From CAZHNW01 sp942491575 (lineage in GTDB: Bacteria; Spirochaetota; UBA4802; UBA5550), in NCBI GenBank assembly GCA_942491575.1, contig CALOBT010000031.1:1426001-1490000 (forward strand): 64,000 bases of DNA. Reading direction: 5' to 3'. The position numbers and the translations under genes were made by a program. Positions 36,252 through 45,130 of the stretch are shown in pieces. The notes beneath the pieces are model-generated. The model worked only from the letters and a program-made list of their open reading frames with translations, had not been told where the DNA came from and did no database searches. Within the stretch, counting starts at the first letter, position 1. Each line of letters starts with the position of its first letter.

Positions 36252-38639
36252 GTGTCAAAACAAGAAGAGGAATTTCACAATAAGCTTCTTGCAACGTTCA
36301 GGATTGAAGCTGATGAATATATTAAGTTAATATCATCAGGATTGGTAGCTCTTGAGAATATAGCCGATGAAAATGAGCGAAATTCTATTGTAGAAAATAT
36401 TTATCGTGCTGTTCACAGTCTTAAAGGATCTTCAAGGGCTGTCAATGTAACCGATGTCGAAATAATATGTCAATCTATTGAGACTGTCTTTTCTGATATA
36501 AAAAAAGGAGCAATTGTCATATCACCCGAACTCCTTGATTCAATTCTTCGGGCCATGGATTTAATCGGACAGATCATATTCTCTCCTTTAAAGGTGCCCC
36601 CTTCCGAAATATCAAATATTATCCGACAGGTTAGTAAAATAGATACTGAAAATGAAAATATAGAAATTAGTTCGGATATTCGAACTAATAAATCGGTCTC
36701 TGAAACACGTCAGGTTTCGGACAGGGAAGAAATAAACGAGAAGGATGAGGGAAATGCAAGCAGTGCGGAGGAGCAAAATATTATTTCATCAGAAAAGGAA
36801 AAGATGAAGAGTGCTCCGAGTTCAGTTTTAATTAAGGATAAAAAAGCCTACCTGGAAACAATACGGATTCCAATTGAAAGACTGGAAATGATTTTATTGC
36901 AGATTGAAGAGCTTCTGCCTGTAAAGCAGACCGCTAAAAAACACTCCGATGATATTGAAAATATTGTACTTCAGTTAATTCAATGGATTAAAAAGTTTTA
37001 TAATTTTTTTCCTGATCTGAATAATGTTTTAAATTTATACAGCGAAAATGCCATGGAAATTCCGGATGGTAATGTTTCTATTAGTGATGTTGATAAATTG
37101 AAAGATTTTATAAACCAGACTTTTGATCAAATGAAGTTGCTGGAACAAAAAAGTATTAAACATGCAGATTCAATTTCTAATAACTATGAAGTCATCATGA
37201 GAAAGGTGGACTCACTGCTTGAAGACATGAAGTCATTGCTTATGCTGCCTATTGCCACGATACTGGAGGTTTTCCCAAAGCATGTTCGTGATCTTTCCAG
37301 AGAAAATGGTAAGGAAGTAAACCTCGTAATAAAGGGAAGTGAAGTAGAAATCGACAAACGGATTCTTGAAGCAATAAAAGATCCTCTTCTGCATATTATC
37401 AGGAATTGTATTGATCATGGCATTGAGTCGCAGGAAGAAAGGCTCAGGAAAGGGAAAGCAAAGCAGGGTATTGTAACCATTGAAGTGTCCCAAAAGGACA
37501 ACAGTAAGGTTGAAATAATTATCTCAGACGATGGTGGAGGTATTGATTGTGAGAAAATCAAAAATGAAGCAGTAAAAAGGGGATTAATCCCTGAAGAAGA
37601 ATCGGAAAAATTAAATAATGATGATGCTGTGGATTATTTATTTTTATCAGAATTTTCCACAAGTCCTATTGTGACCGATCTTTCCGGGAGAGGACTCGGT
37701 CTTTCAATTGTTAAAGAAAAAATCGAACAGCTTGGTGGCGTAGTATTTGTTAAAAGTGAAATTCATACAGGTACAATATTACGCATTCATCTCCCTCTTT
37801 CAATTGCCACATTCAGGGGCGTTCTTGTAGAAGTGTCCGGAGAGTTGTTTATTATTCCTGACATGAGCATTGAGCGCGTGGCAAGAATAAATGTGAAAGA
37901 TGTTATCACTGTGGAAAACAGGGAGACCATATTAATTGATGATGAACCAATTTCTTTATTTCTGCTTAGTGATGTTCTTCAGCTTCCTCAGAACAAAAAT
38001 AAGAATGATGAGAATGACTGTATCTACGTAGTTCTGCTTCGTATTGGTAATAATCGCATCGCCTTTATGGTGGATAAAGTTATAAATGAACAGGAAATAC
38101 TTGTAAAAAAACTCGGGATGCAGCTTTCGCGAGTGAAAAATATTTCCGGAGCGACAATCCTTGGTACGGGGGAAATAATCCCAATAATAAACGTTTCAGA
38201 TTCGTATAATACCGCAGTTAAGCTTGCCTCCGGTTCGATGGAGTCTTTTATAAAGGCTAAAGATGGTATTTCAATAAGAAAATCTATTCTCGTTGCAGAG
38301 GATTCCATCACTTCTCGTATGCTTATGAAAAACATCCTTGAATCCGCTGGATATGAGGTGGCTGTGGCCGTTGATGGTGCCGAAGCCTTTAGTGTGTTGA
38401 AAACGAAAAAGTTCGATCTGCTAGTGTCGGATGTTGATATGCCCCGTATGAATGGTTTTGAGCTTACGGATAAAATACGAAATTATGATGAGATTGCTCA
38501 TCTGCCTGTTGTTCTGGTGACTGCCCTTGAGTCTCGTGAAGACCGCGAACGGGGCATCGATGTTGGGGCAAGCGCCTATATTGCCAAAAGCAGTTTTGAT
38601 CAAAGCAACCTTGTAGAAGTAATAAGAAAATTAATATAA
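36252..38639 (+). CDS. cheA: CheA-type histidine kinase with C-terminal receiver (WspE-like)
   Basis: 795 residues, the cytoplasmic kinase of the array. Order: Hpt (1-110) with H55 in VHSLKGSS; an acidic linker without an obvious P2 domain; dimerisation helices (about 200-330); ATPase (335-500, N box HIIRNCIDHGIESQEER, DDGGGID, GRGLGLSIVKEK); CheW-like P5 (505-645); and a fused receiver (670-795) with phosphoacceptor D727 in LLVSDVDMPRMNG. The lack of P2 and the fused REC match WspE. The start is GTG 36252 with GGGGG upstream. The fused REC may act as a phosphate sink next to the separate receivers encoded downstream. Confidence 0.9.
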   Translation: MSKQEEEFHNKLLATFRIEADEYIKLISSGLVALENIADENERNSIVENIYRAVHSLKGSSRAVNVTDVEIICQSIETVFSDIKKGAIVISPELLDSILRAMDLIGQIIFSPLKVPPSEISNIIRQVSKIDTENENIEISSDIRTNKSVSETRQVSDREEINEKDEGNASSAEEQNIISSEKEKMKSAPSSVLIKDKKAYLETIRIPIERLEMILLQIEELLPVKQTAKKHSDDIENIVLQLIQWIKKFYNFFPDLNNVLNLYSENAMEIPDGNVSISDVDKLKDFINQTFDQMKLLEQKSIKHADSISNNYEVIMRKVDSLLEDMKSLLMLPIATILEVFPKHVRDLSRENGKEVNLVIKGSEVEIDKRILEAIKDPLLHIIRNCIDHGIESQEERLRKGKAKQGIVTIEVSQKDNSKVEIIISDDGGGIDCEKIKNEAVKRGLIPEEESEKLNNDDAVDYLFLSEFSTSPIVTDLSGRGLGLSIVKEKIEQLGGVVFVKSEIHTGTILRIHLPLSIATFRGVLVEVSGELFIIPDMSIERVARINVKDVITVENRETILIDDEPISLFLLSDVLQLPQNKNKNDENDCIYVVLLRIGNNRIAFMVDKVINEQEILVKKLGMQLSRVKNISGATILGTGEIIPIINVSDSYNTAVKLASGSMESFIKAKDGISIRKSILVAEDSITSRMLMKNILESAGYEVAVAVDGAEAFSVLKTKKFDLLVSDVDMPRMNGFELTDKIRNYDEIAHLPVVLVTALESREDRERGIDVGASAYIAKSSFDQSNLVEVIRKLI

Positions 38640-38655
38640 AAAATGGAATAATTTT

Positions 38656-39726
38656 ATGGTTAAGGTTTTAATCGTGGAAGATTCTCCTGTGATACAAAAA
38701 TTACTTGAACATATCCTTGCTGCCGATTCTGAAATTGAAGTAGTTGGAATAGCAGACACCGGTGAGCGGGCCATCGACTTTTTAAATGATTCAGAAAATG
38801 GTGTGCTTCCCGATGTGATTACAATGGATATCGTTATGCCCGGGATAGGTGGACTGGAAACGATACGCAGGATTATGGAGAGAAAACCCTTTCCGATTAT
38901 TGTTGTCAGCTCAAACCTGAACAGGAATGAAGTGGACAGAACCTTTGATGCCCTCAATGCCGGTGCAATAACCGTATTGGAAACACCCCCCGGTTTCAGT
39001 CACCCGGAACACCATAAAAAAGCAAATGAATTGATACAAAAAGTAAAACTGCTGTCGGGAATAAAGATGGTCACACGACATGCACATTTATCCAATAATA
39101 AAAGAATGCAACATCGCCCCATACAGGAATCTTTGATCAGAGAATCAGCTGTTAAGGATATTAAGCTTGTTGCAATAGGTGCTTCTACCGGGGGGCCCGT
39201 GGCTATCAAAGAAATATTATCAAGATTGACCATTGATTTTCCGGTGCCTGTATTAATTATACAGCATATTGCCGAAGGGTTTTCTCAGGGGCTGGCCGCA
39301 TGGCTTGATCATCATACCCCGTTACATGTTCAATTGGCTGATCAATATGAAAAAATTTATCCGAGGAACGTTTATATGGCACCGGATAATTTCCATATGG
39401 GAATTGTTGATTATGACCAGATATTTTTAAAGAGAGATGATTTTGTAAACGGCCTGCGTCCTTCGGTTTCATATCTCTTTCGTTCTATTGCAGATGTTTG
39501 TGCGGAAAAAACGATTGGTGTGCTGCTCAGTGGGATGGGGGCAGATGGGTCTGAAGAATTGAAATTGTTAAAAGACAGGGGGGCTGTTACCATTGCACAG
39601 GACGAGGAAAGTTCTGTTGTTTTCGGAATGCCAGGCAAGTCCATAGAAATTGGGGGTGCCCAGTTTGTTCTTTCTCCGGAAGAGATTGCTGGAAAAATAA
39701 CAAGCCTGGTTTGCAGGGGCAACTAA
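38656..39726 (+). CDS. cheB: CheB methylesterase response regulator (WspF-like)
   Basis: 356 residues. The REC domain (1-125) has phosphoacceptor D58 in ITMDIVMPGIGG. The methylesterase domain (about 165-352) has the catalytic triad S177 (AIGASTGGP), H204 (IIQHIAEGF) and D297 (GMGADGSEE). It removes methyl groups added by the CheR-TPR protein and so resets the receptor. Fourth regulatory partner in the operon, 16 bases after the kinase. In Pseudomonas, loss of WspF locks Wsp on (established knowledge). Confidence 0.92.
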   Translation: MVKVLIVEDSPVIQKLLEHILAADSEIEVVGIADTGERAIDFLNDSENGVLPDVITMDIVMPGIGGLETIRRIMERKPFPIIVVSSNLNRNEVDRTFDALNAGAITVLETPPGFSHPEHHKKANELIQKVKLLSGIKMVTRHAHLSNNKRMQHRPIQESLIRESAVKDIKLVAIGASTGGPVAIKEILSRLTIDFPVPVLIIQHIAEGFSQGLAAWLDHHTPLHVQLADQYEKIYPRNVYMAPDNFHMGIVDYDQIFLKRDDFVNGLRPSVSYLFRSIADVCAEKTIGVLLSGMGADGSEELKLLKDRGAVTIAQDEESSVVFGMPGKSIEIGGAQFVLSPEEIAGKITSLVCRGN

Positions 39727-39727
39727 A

Positions 39728-40831
39728 ATGATTTCAAATGAAAATAACATAATTAACAGTATCGATGAGAATGGTGAGGTTTCAATTCTCGTAGTGGAAG
39801 ATAGCGAAACTCAGGCAGTCAAGCTGGAATATATCTTAGAGAAGGCAAATTTTCTGGTTCAGGTTGCTAATAACGGATTGGAGGCCCTGGAGTATCTTAA
39901 AAATAACAGACCCTCATTAATTATAAGCGATGTTATGATGCCTGTAATGAATGGCTATGATTTATGCAAAAAAATAAAATCAGATATGAGCCTGAAAAGT
40001 ATTCCAATAATTCTTTTAACCCAACTCTCTGATCCTGTTGATATTTTAAGAGGACTGGAGGTCGGTGTTGATAATTTTATCACAAAGCCCTACAAAGATG
40101 AATTTCTGATATCACGCATACATCAATTACTTGTAAATGTGGATTTGAGAAAGACTGGTATGGCTAATGTTGGTTTAGAGGTCGTTTTCAAAGGAAACAA
40201 GTATTTTTTAAATTCCGAACGTATTCAAATTTTAGACCTTCTTCTTTCGTCTTATGAATCCGCAGTAGATCAATATATCGCTCTTGAAAAAGCCAATATT
40301 GAAGTGAAAAGATTAAATGTGAAACTTTTAGAAACGGTGCGGCAGGTAAAGGAGTTGTCGTTAACCGATGAACTTACGGGGCTCTATAATAAACGTGGTT
40401 TTGCAATTCTCACGGAGCATGAGATCAATATCGCAAACAGGAAAAAGGAAAAGAGAACTCTTCTTCTTATACATTTGGAGAATATGAGAGAGATAAATAC
40501 TAACCTGGGCTACCAGGATGGAGACCAGGCCCTGAAAGATACTGCAGACATCTTAATGAAAATTTTTCGAAAAACAGAGATTATTGCCCGTGCCGATGGC
40601 GGTGATTTTGTAATATTCTTTTCCGATACTTCATCAGATTATGTCGATAAATTTCTTGCGCGTATTTATAATGCAATTGAACAGTATAATACATCGACAA
40701 ATAAGAATTACAGATTATATTTGAGTTCTGGAGAGGCAGTCTATGATCCCGAGAAGCCTGGCTCAGTAGATGAATTGATAAACATTGCCGGGAAAAAACT
40801 TTATGAAGGGCAAGTGGATAAAAGCTGGTAG
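39728..40831 (+). CDS. REC-GGDEF response regulator with degenerate active site (WspR-like)
   Basis: 367 residues. REC (about 14-135) with phosphoacceptor D68 in IISDVMMPVMNG, a conserved linker (ILDLLLSSYESAVDQYIALE), then a GGDEF-fold domain (about 210-365, beginning SLTDELTGLYNKRGF). WspR makes cyclic di-GMP, but here the signature is ARADGGDFVIFF: aligned on the fixed Arg288, the five positions are D-G-G-D-F, so the metal-binding third residue is Gly and the catalytic fourth is Asp. The upstream inhibitory site is RKTE, not RxxD. It is probably inactive as a cyclase and may bind GTP, a nucleotide or a protein. It starts 1 base after the cheB stop. Confidence 0.85.
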   Translation: MISNENNIINSIDENGEVSILVVEDSETQAVKLEYILEKANFLVQVANNGLEALEYLKNNRPSLIISDVMMPVMNGYDLCKKIKSDMSLKSIPIILLTQLSDPVDILRGLEVGVDNFITKPYKDEFLISRIHQLLVNVDLRKTGMANVGLEVVFKGNKYFLNSERIQILDLLLSSYESAVDQYIALEKANIEVKRLNVKLLETVRQVKELSLTDELTGLYNKRGFAILTEHEINIANRKKEKRTLLLIHLENMREINTNLGYQDGDQALKDTADILMKIFRKTEIIARADGGDFVIFFSDTSSDYVDKFLARIYNAIEQYNTSTNKNYRLYLSSGEAVYDPEKPGSVDELINIAGKKLYEGQVDKSW

Positions 40832-40834
40832 CTT

Positions 40835-43800
40835 ATGGATAAAAGTAATATTGAAATCTTAATAGCCGATGACAGTTCTACTCAACTTGAATTTCTGAGA
40901 CATCATCTTGAAAAAGAGGGCTATTTCGTAGTAGCTGCAAGGAACGGCAAAGACGCCCTTGAGGCTATATCTAGAAATAAGCCTGATTTGATAGTCAGTG
41001 ATATAGTTATGCCGGTGATGAGTGGATATGATTTATGTTCAGCTGTTAAGAACGATAAATTACTCAGGGACATTCCGGTTATACTTTTGACGACTTTATC
41101 GGACACGGCAGATATAGTTCGGGGACTTGAATGCATGGTCGATTACTATATTACAAAACCTTATGATACGAAACATCTTCTATCGCAGATCGAATTAATT
41201 CTCTCAACGCCCTTATCGAATCGATACAGTGCGAATTTAATGGATATATCCTTTCAGTCTGAAAATGCTTCACGGTCATTAAAAGCTGACCCGCAGCGGC
41301 TTGTGAACCTTTTGTTTTCCACCTACGAGAATGCGGTGCACATAAACAGAAATTTGATGAAATTGGAACTAAAACGGAGAGAAATCAATGAGGAACTCGA
41401 CCTTAAAATTAAAGAACTGAATGATTATCAAAGGGAACTCGATCTGCATAATGTAGAGCTCAAGAAAATTCAGTTTGAGTTGGTGGAATCCCAGAAAAAG
41501 TATAAAGATCTTTTTGATTTTGCTCCAGTCGGGTATTGCATTTTTGATAAAGATATGATTGTGACATCAATAAATATGAGTGCTACCGATAAACTGCATT
41601 TAAAAAAGAGTGAAATAATCAACACTGATTTCACTAATTATATCTGGGAACAGGACAAAGCAGAATTTTTATCTATTTTAAAAAAAATAAAAGAATCTAT
41701 GTCAAAACAGTATTGTGAAATTAGACTTGTAAAAAGTAATGGTGAGAAGTTTTTTGCACGGCTTGAAATTTTACATGTGAAGAATAACGGTAAGGAAGAA
41801 GACTACTTTAGAACTGTTATTACCGATATTACCGAACAGAAACTATTTGAGGAATACCTGCGAGACAGTGAGGAAAGGTTCCGTTTAATCGCGGAAACAA
41901 TTCCTGATATCATTATTAAAATAGATACGAAGGGAATGGTTGAGTATGTGTCACCTAAAATTAAGGAATTATTGAATTATGAACCCGAAAAAATTTTAGG
42001 AACACCAATTGCTGAATATATAGTACCTGGTGACCGACCTGAAATTTTGAAACATATTAAAAATATAAAGAACGAAAAATCGCTTCGCACCCTGGAAATT
42101 TGTTTATTGCACGAGAATGGGGATTCCATCGTGATAGAATGGAAAGCGGCTCCTATTTTTAAAGCAGGTGAATTCTTAGGTTTTATATGTACGGCACGTG
42201 ATATCAGGGAGCGCAAAAAAACAGAAGATATAATCAAACGTGAATCCGGAATTAATGATGCATTGGCAGAACTTTCAAAATCTATATTATCAATAAATAC
42301 AATTGAAGAAATATCATTTAAAGTGTTCGAGATAATGAAATCATTTTCCGACAGCACTACCGGTTATGTTGGGATTATCGATCAGGATACTGGATTAGTC
42401 AGGTCCACTGTTTTGGGTGGAGATGTATGGAAAAACTGTTATTTATACAAGGATAATTGTATAGTTCTTGAAGAGGGCTGTAAAGGATTTTGCAATTGGA
42501 CTTTCAATGAAGCGAGACCCCTCCTGTTTAATAAATTTCAGGAAGAAAGCAAAGTTATAAATATTGAAACTTGCGCTGTTAGTGTAAACAAGCTGCTCTC
42601 AGTTCCTGCAAAAATTGAAGATGTCGTTGTCGGGATGATTCAGGTTTGTGATGCCAATAGAGAATATAATGAAAATGATTTAAAACTGCTTGAACGTCTC
42701 GCAGACATTTTTGCTATTGCAATAAATCGAAAAAATACGGAACATAAAATGCTTTCCGCCATGAAAACTGCAGAAGAGGCGACAAATGCAAAAAGTGAAT
42801 TTCTTGCCAACATGAGTCATGAAATACGGACTCCGATGAATGCAATAATCGGGATGAATCATCTCCTTGGAAAGACTGATTTGAATGGAAAGCAGAAAGA
42901 TTATATAAACAAAGTGCACATGGCATCCGAGAGTCTTTTGGGGCTCATCAATGATATACTCGATTTTTCAAAAATTGAAGCTGGCAAACTTGACATAGAG
43001 GCGATTCCTTTTGATCTTAGTGATGTCCTGACAAACCTGGCAAACATGATAGGAATGAAGGCCAGTGAAAAGGGGCTGGAGCTTCTGTTCAATGTTGAAG
43101 ATAATGTGCCTTATTTATTGATTGGTGACTCCCTCCGTCTCACTCAAGTTCTTCTTAACCTTACAAATAATGCGGTTAAGTTCACAGATATTGGGGAAAT
43201 AATTGTTTCAATTGAATGCCTAAAAAAGGATGAAAGCTGGATTCAGCTGAAGTTTTCCGTTAAGGATTCCGGTATTGGCCTTTCTTCTGAACAAATGAAG
43301 AAACTCTTTAAATCCTTTTCTCAGGCTGATGCAACAACCACACGAAAATACGGCGGTACTGGCCTTGGGCTGTCTATCTCAAAAGCCCTGGCTGAGCTTA
43401 TGGGCGGCAATATATCAGTTGAGAGTGAACCCGGAATAGGGAGTGTCTTTAATTTAACTGCACTCTTCCAATTGCAGACAGAACAGCAGCCTAAGTACCT
43501 TCAGCCACTGGATGATTTAAAGGGTATGGATGTGCTGCTCGGAGAGGATAATGTTACTTCACGTGTATATCTAAAAAGGATTTTAGAAGGATTCAGTTTT
43601 AAGGTTACTGACGTGTCAACCGGTAAAGAGTTGCTGGAAAAACTGGAAAACTCAGCAGATGACAATTTTTTTAAGCTAATTGTATTGGATTGGCTAATGC
43701 CGGAATTAGATGGAATTGAAACGGTAAAAAAAATAAGAAAATCTTCAAAGATAAAGATTGCCCCCAAAATTCTAATGATATCTGCACACAATAAAGATGA

Positions 43801-45040
43801 ACTCATAAAAAAGGCCGAAGGATTAGGGATTGATGGTTTTGTGACAAAACCCGTAAGCCGATCAACCCTTTTTAATGCAATAATTGAATTATTCGGTATA
43901 GGAAATAGTGAGAGGAGAAATGCGATAGAGGAAGAAGCTGCCCCGAAAGGCCTTGAAAAAATCTATGCTGCCAATATTCTTCTTGTTGAAGATAATGAAA
44001 TCAACCAGCAGGTCGCCCGTGAAATTCTGGAGGGAGAGGGATTCAGGGTGTCAATAGCTTCAGATGGAAAAGAGGCTTTAGCGATGTTGGATTCATCACT
44101 TGAAAAAGAAAAATTTAATCTTGTTCTTATGGATCTTCAGATGCCTGTAATGGATGGATTCGAAGCAGTCAGTAAAATTCGGGAAAATGATGAATTTTCC
44201 GCTCTACCGATTATTGCCATGACTGCAGATGCGATGTCAGAAGTGAAAAATAAGGTTATTGAAGCAGGTATGAATGATTATTTGGCAAAACCAATCAAAC
44301 CTGAAGAACTTTTTTTGACGCTTTTGAAATGGATTAAGCCGGGAGATCCCAAACAATATGCAGCTAAGTGTAATGACAAAAACGCAAATGGAGAAATAAT
44401 ATTTCCGGAATTTATTAATATAAACGTCAATGAAGGTCTTGCGCGTGTTAATCATAATAGACAGTTTTATAAAAAAATGCTTTTAAAGTTTTCTCAAAGT
44501 AATGAAAATATTGTCGAAGAAATTCGGGATGCCCTTGACAGGGGTGATAGAAAAACGGCAGAGAGGCTGGCTCATACTCTTCAGGGTGTTGCGGGGAATA
44601 TCGGCATCCATGGAATAAGAAAATATGCAATTGCTCTGGAAAGGTCATTAAAACAAAAAAATTATAACAGTGAAGAAATTGATAACAGAATCATGGAGTT
44701 GTATAAGGAACTTTCAAAAGTTGTAGAGGAGATAAATGAATATTCAAATATCTCCTCCGGTAACGCTAAAATAGCAAATACTGGAAACAAATTTGTATGT
44801 CCGGAAGAGATGCAATCGTTGATGGGGCAATTTAAAAAATCGTTGAAAGCCAATAGCGCGGATTCATGTGATTTTTTCGAGGAGATTAAAAGTAAGCTTG
44901 AGGGGCTTGATTTTGATGACGATCTAAACAATTTGAGTACTCTTATGAATGAATTCGATTTTGATAATGCTTTCCGTGTTGCTGAGGATGTAGATGAGAA
45001 GTTAAAAAAATTTAAAGAAATATTTAAGCATAATGAGTAA
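40835..45040 (+). CDS. Large hybrid histidine kinase: REC-PAS-PAS-GAF-HisKA-ATPase-REC-REC-Hpt
   Basis: 1401 residues, cytoplasmic. N-terminal REC with D56 (IVSDIVMPVMSG) and a linker like that of the preceding REC-GGDEF protein; PAS domains at about 220-340 and 345-465; GAF about 475-630; phosphoacceptor helix with H662 (NMSHEIRTPMNAIIG); ATPase 770-885 (KDSGIGLS, GGTGLGLSISKAL); REC with D952 (VLDWLMPELDG); REC with D1100 (LMDLQMPVMDG); Hpt with H1247 (LAHTLQGVAGNIG). The N-terminal REC makes it a probable target of the upstream CheA. It can then run its own His-Asp-His-Asp relay. Last gene of the operon, 3 bases after the REC-GGDEF gene. Confidence 0.9.
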   Translation: MDKSNIEILIADDSSTQLEFLRHHLEKEGYFVVAARNGKDALEAISRNKPDLIVSDIVMPVMSGYDLCSAVKNDKLLRDIPVILLTTLSDTADIVRGLECMVDYYITKPYDTKHLLSQIELILSTPLSNRYSANLMDISFQSENASRSLKADPQRLVNLLFSTYENAVHINRNLMKLELKRREINEELDLKIKELNDYQRELDLHNVELKKIQFELVESQKKYKDLFDFAPVGYCIFDKDMIVTSINMSATDKLHLKKSEIINTDFTNYIWEQDKAEFLSILKKIKESMSKQYCEIRLVKSNGEKFFARLEILHVKNNGKEEDYFRTVITDITEQKLFEEYLRDSEERFRLIAETIPDIIIKIDTKGMVEYVSPKIKELLNYEPEKILGTPIAEYIVPGDRPEILKHIKNIKNEKSLRTLEICLLHENGDSIVIEWKAAPIFKAGEFLGFICTARDIRERKKTEDIIKRESGINDALAELSKSILSINTIEEISFKVFEIMKSFSDSTTGYVGIIDQDTGLVRSTVLGGDVWKNCYLYKDNCIVLEEGCKGFCNWTFNEARPLLFNKFQEESKVINIETCAVSVNKLLSVPAKIEDVVVGMIQVCDANREYNENDLKLLERLADIFAIAINRKNTEHKMLSAMKTAEEATNAKSEFLANMSHEIRTPMNAIIGMNHLLGKTDLNGKQKDYINKVHMASESLLGLINDILDFSKIEAGKLDIEAIPFDLSDVLTNLANMIGMKASEKGLELLFNVEDNVPYLLIGDSLRLTQVLLNLTNNAVKFTDIGEIIVSIECLKKDESWIQLKFSVKDSGIGLSSEQMKKLFKSFSQADATTTRKYGGTGLGLSISKALAELMGGNISVESEPGIGSVFNLTALFQLQTEQQPKYLQPLDDLKGMDVLLGEDNVTSRVYLKRILEGFSFKVTDVSTGKELLEKLENSADDNFFKLIVLDWLMPELDGIETVKKIRKSSKIKIAPKILMISAHNKDELIKKAEGLGIDGFVTKPVSRSTLFNAIIELFGIGNSERRNAIEEEAAPKGLEKIYAANILLVEDNEINQQVAREILEGEGFRVSIASDGKEALAMLDSSLEKEKFNLVLMDLQMPVMDGFEAVSKIRENDEFSALPIIAMTADAMSEVKNKVIEAGMNDYLAKPIKPEELFLTLLKWIKPGDPKQYAAKCNDKNANGEIIFPEFININVNEGLARVNHNRQFYKKMLLKFSQSNENIVEEIRDALDRGDRKTAERLAHTLQGVAGNIGIHGIRKYAIALERSLKQKNYNSEEIDNRIMELYKELSKVVEEINEYSNISSGNAKIANTGNKFVCPEEMQSLMGQFKKSLKANSADSCDFFEEIKSKLEGLDFDDDLNNLSTLMNEFDFDNAFRVAEDVDEKLKKFKEIFKHNE

Positions 45041-45074
45041 AGATCACCAGATATTTATCAGTTTTCAAAGAAAA

Positions 45075-45120
45075 TATTAAACCTCCGGCACGGGAAAGTT
45101 TCGTTTCTGGAGGTTTAATA
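45075..45120. terminator. Bidirectional terminator hairpin
   Basis: A 12-bp perfect stem, 45075-45086 with 45109-45120 (core TTAAACCTCC / GGAGGTTTAA), sits in the 90-base gap between the convergent hybrid kinase and receptor genes. Confidence 0.65.
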
Positions 45121-45130
45121 ATCTAAAAGT

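Noticed and set aside
31612..45040. Flagellar chemotaxis operon
   Set aside because: No cheY, cheX, motor or flagellar genes; CheR has TPRs and CheA has a fused receiver and no P2, which fits Wsp-type systems.
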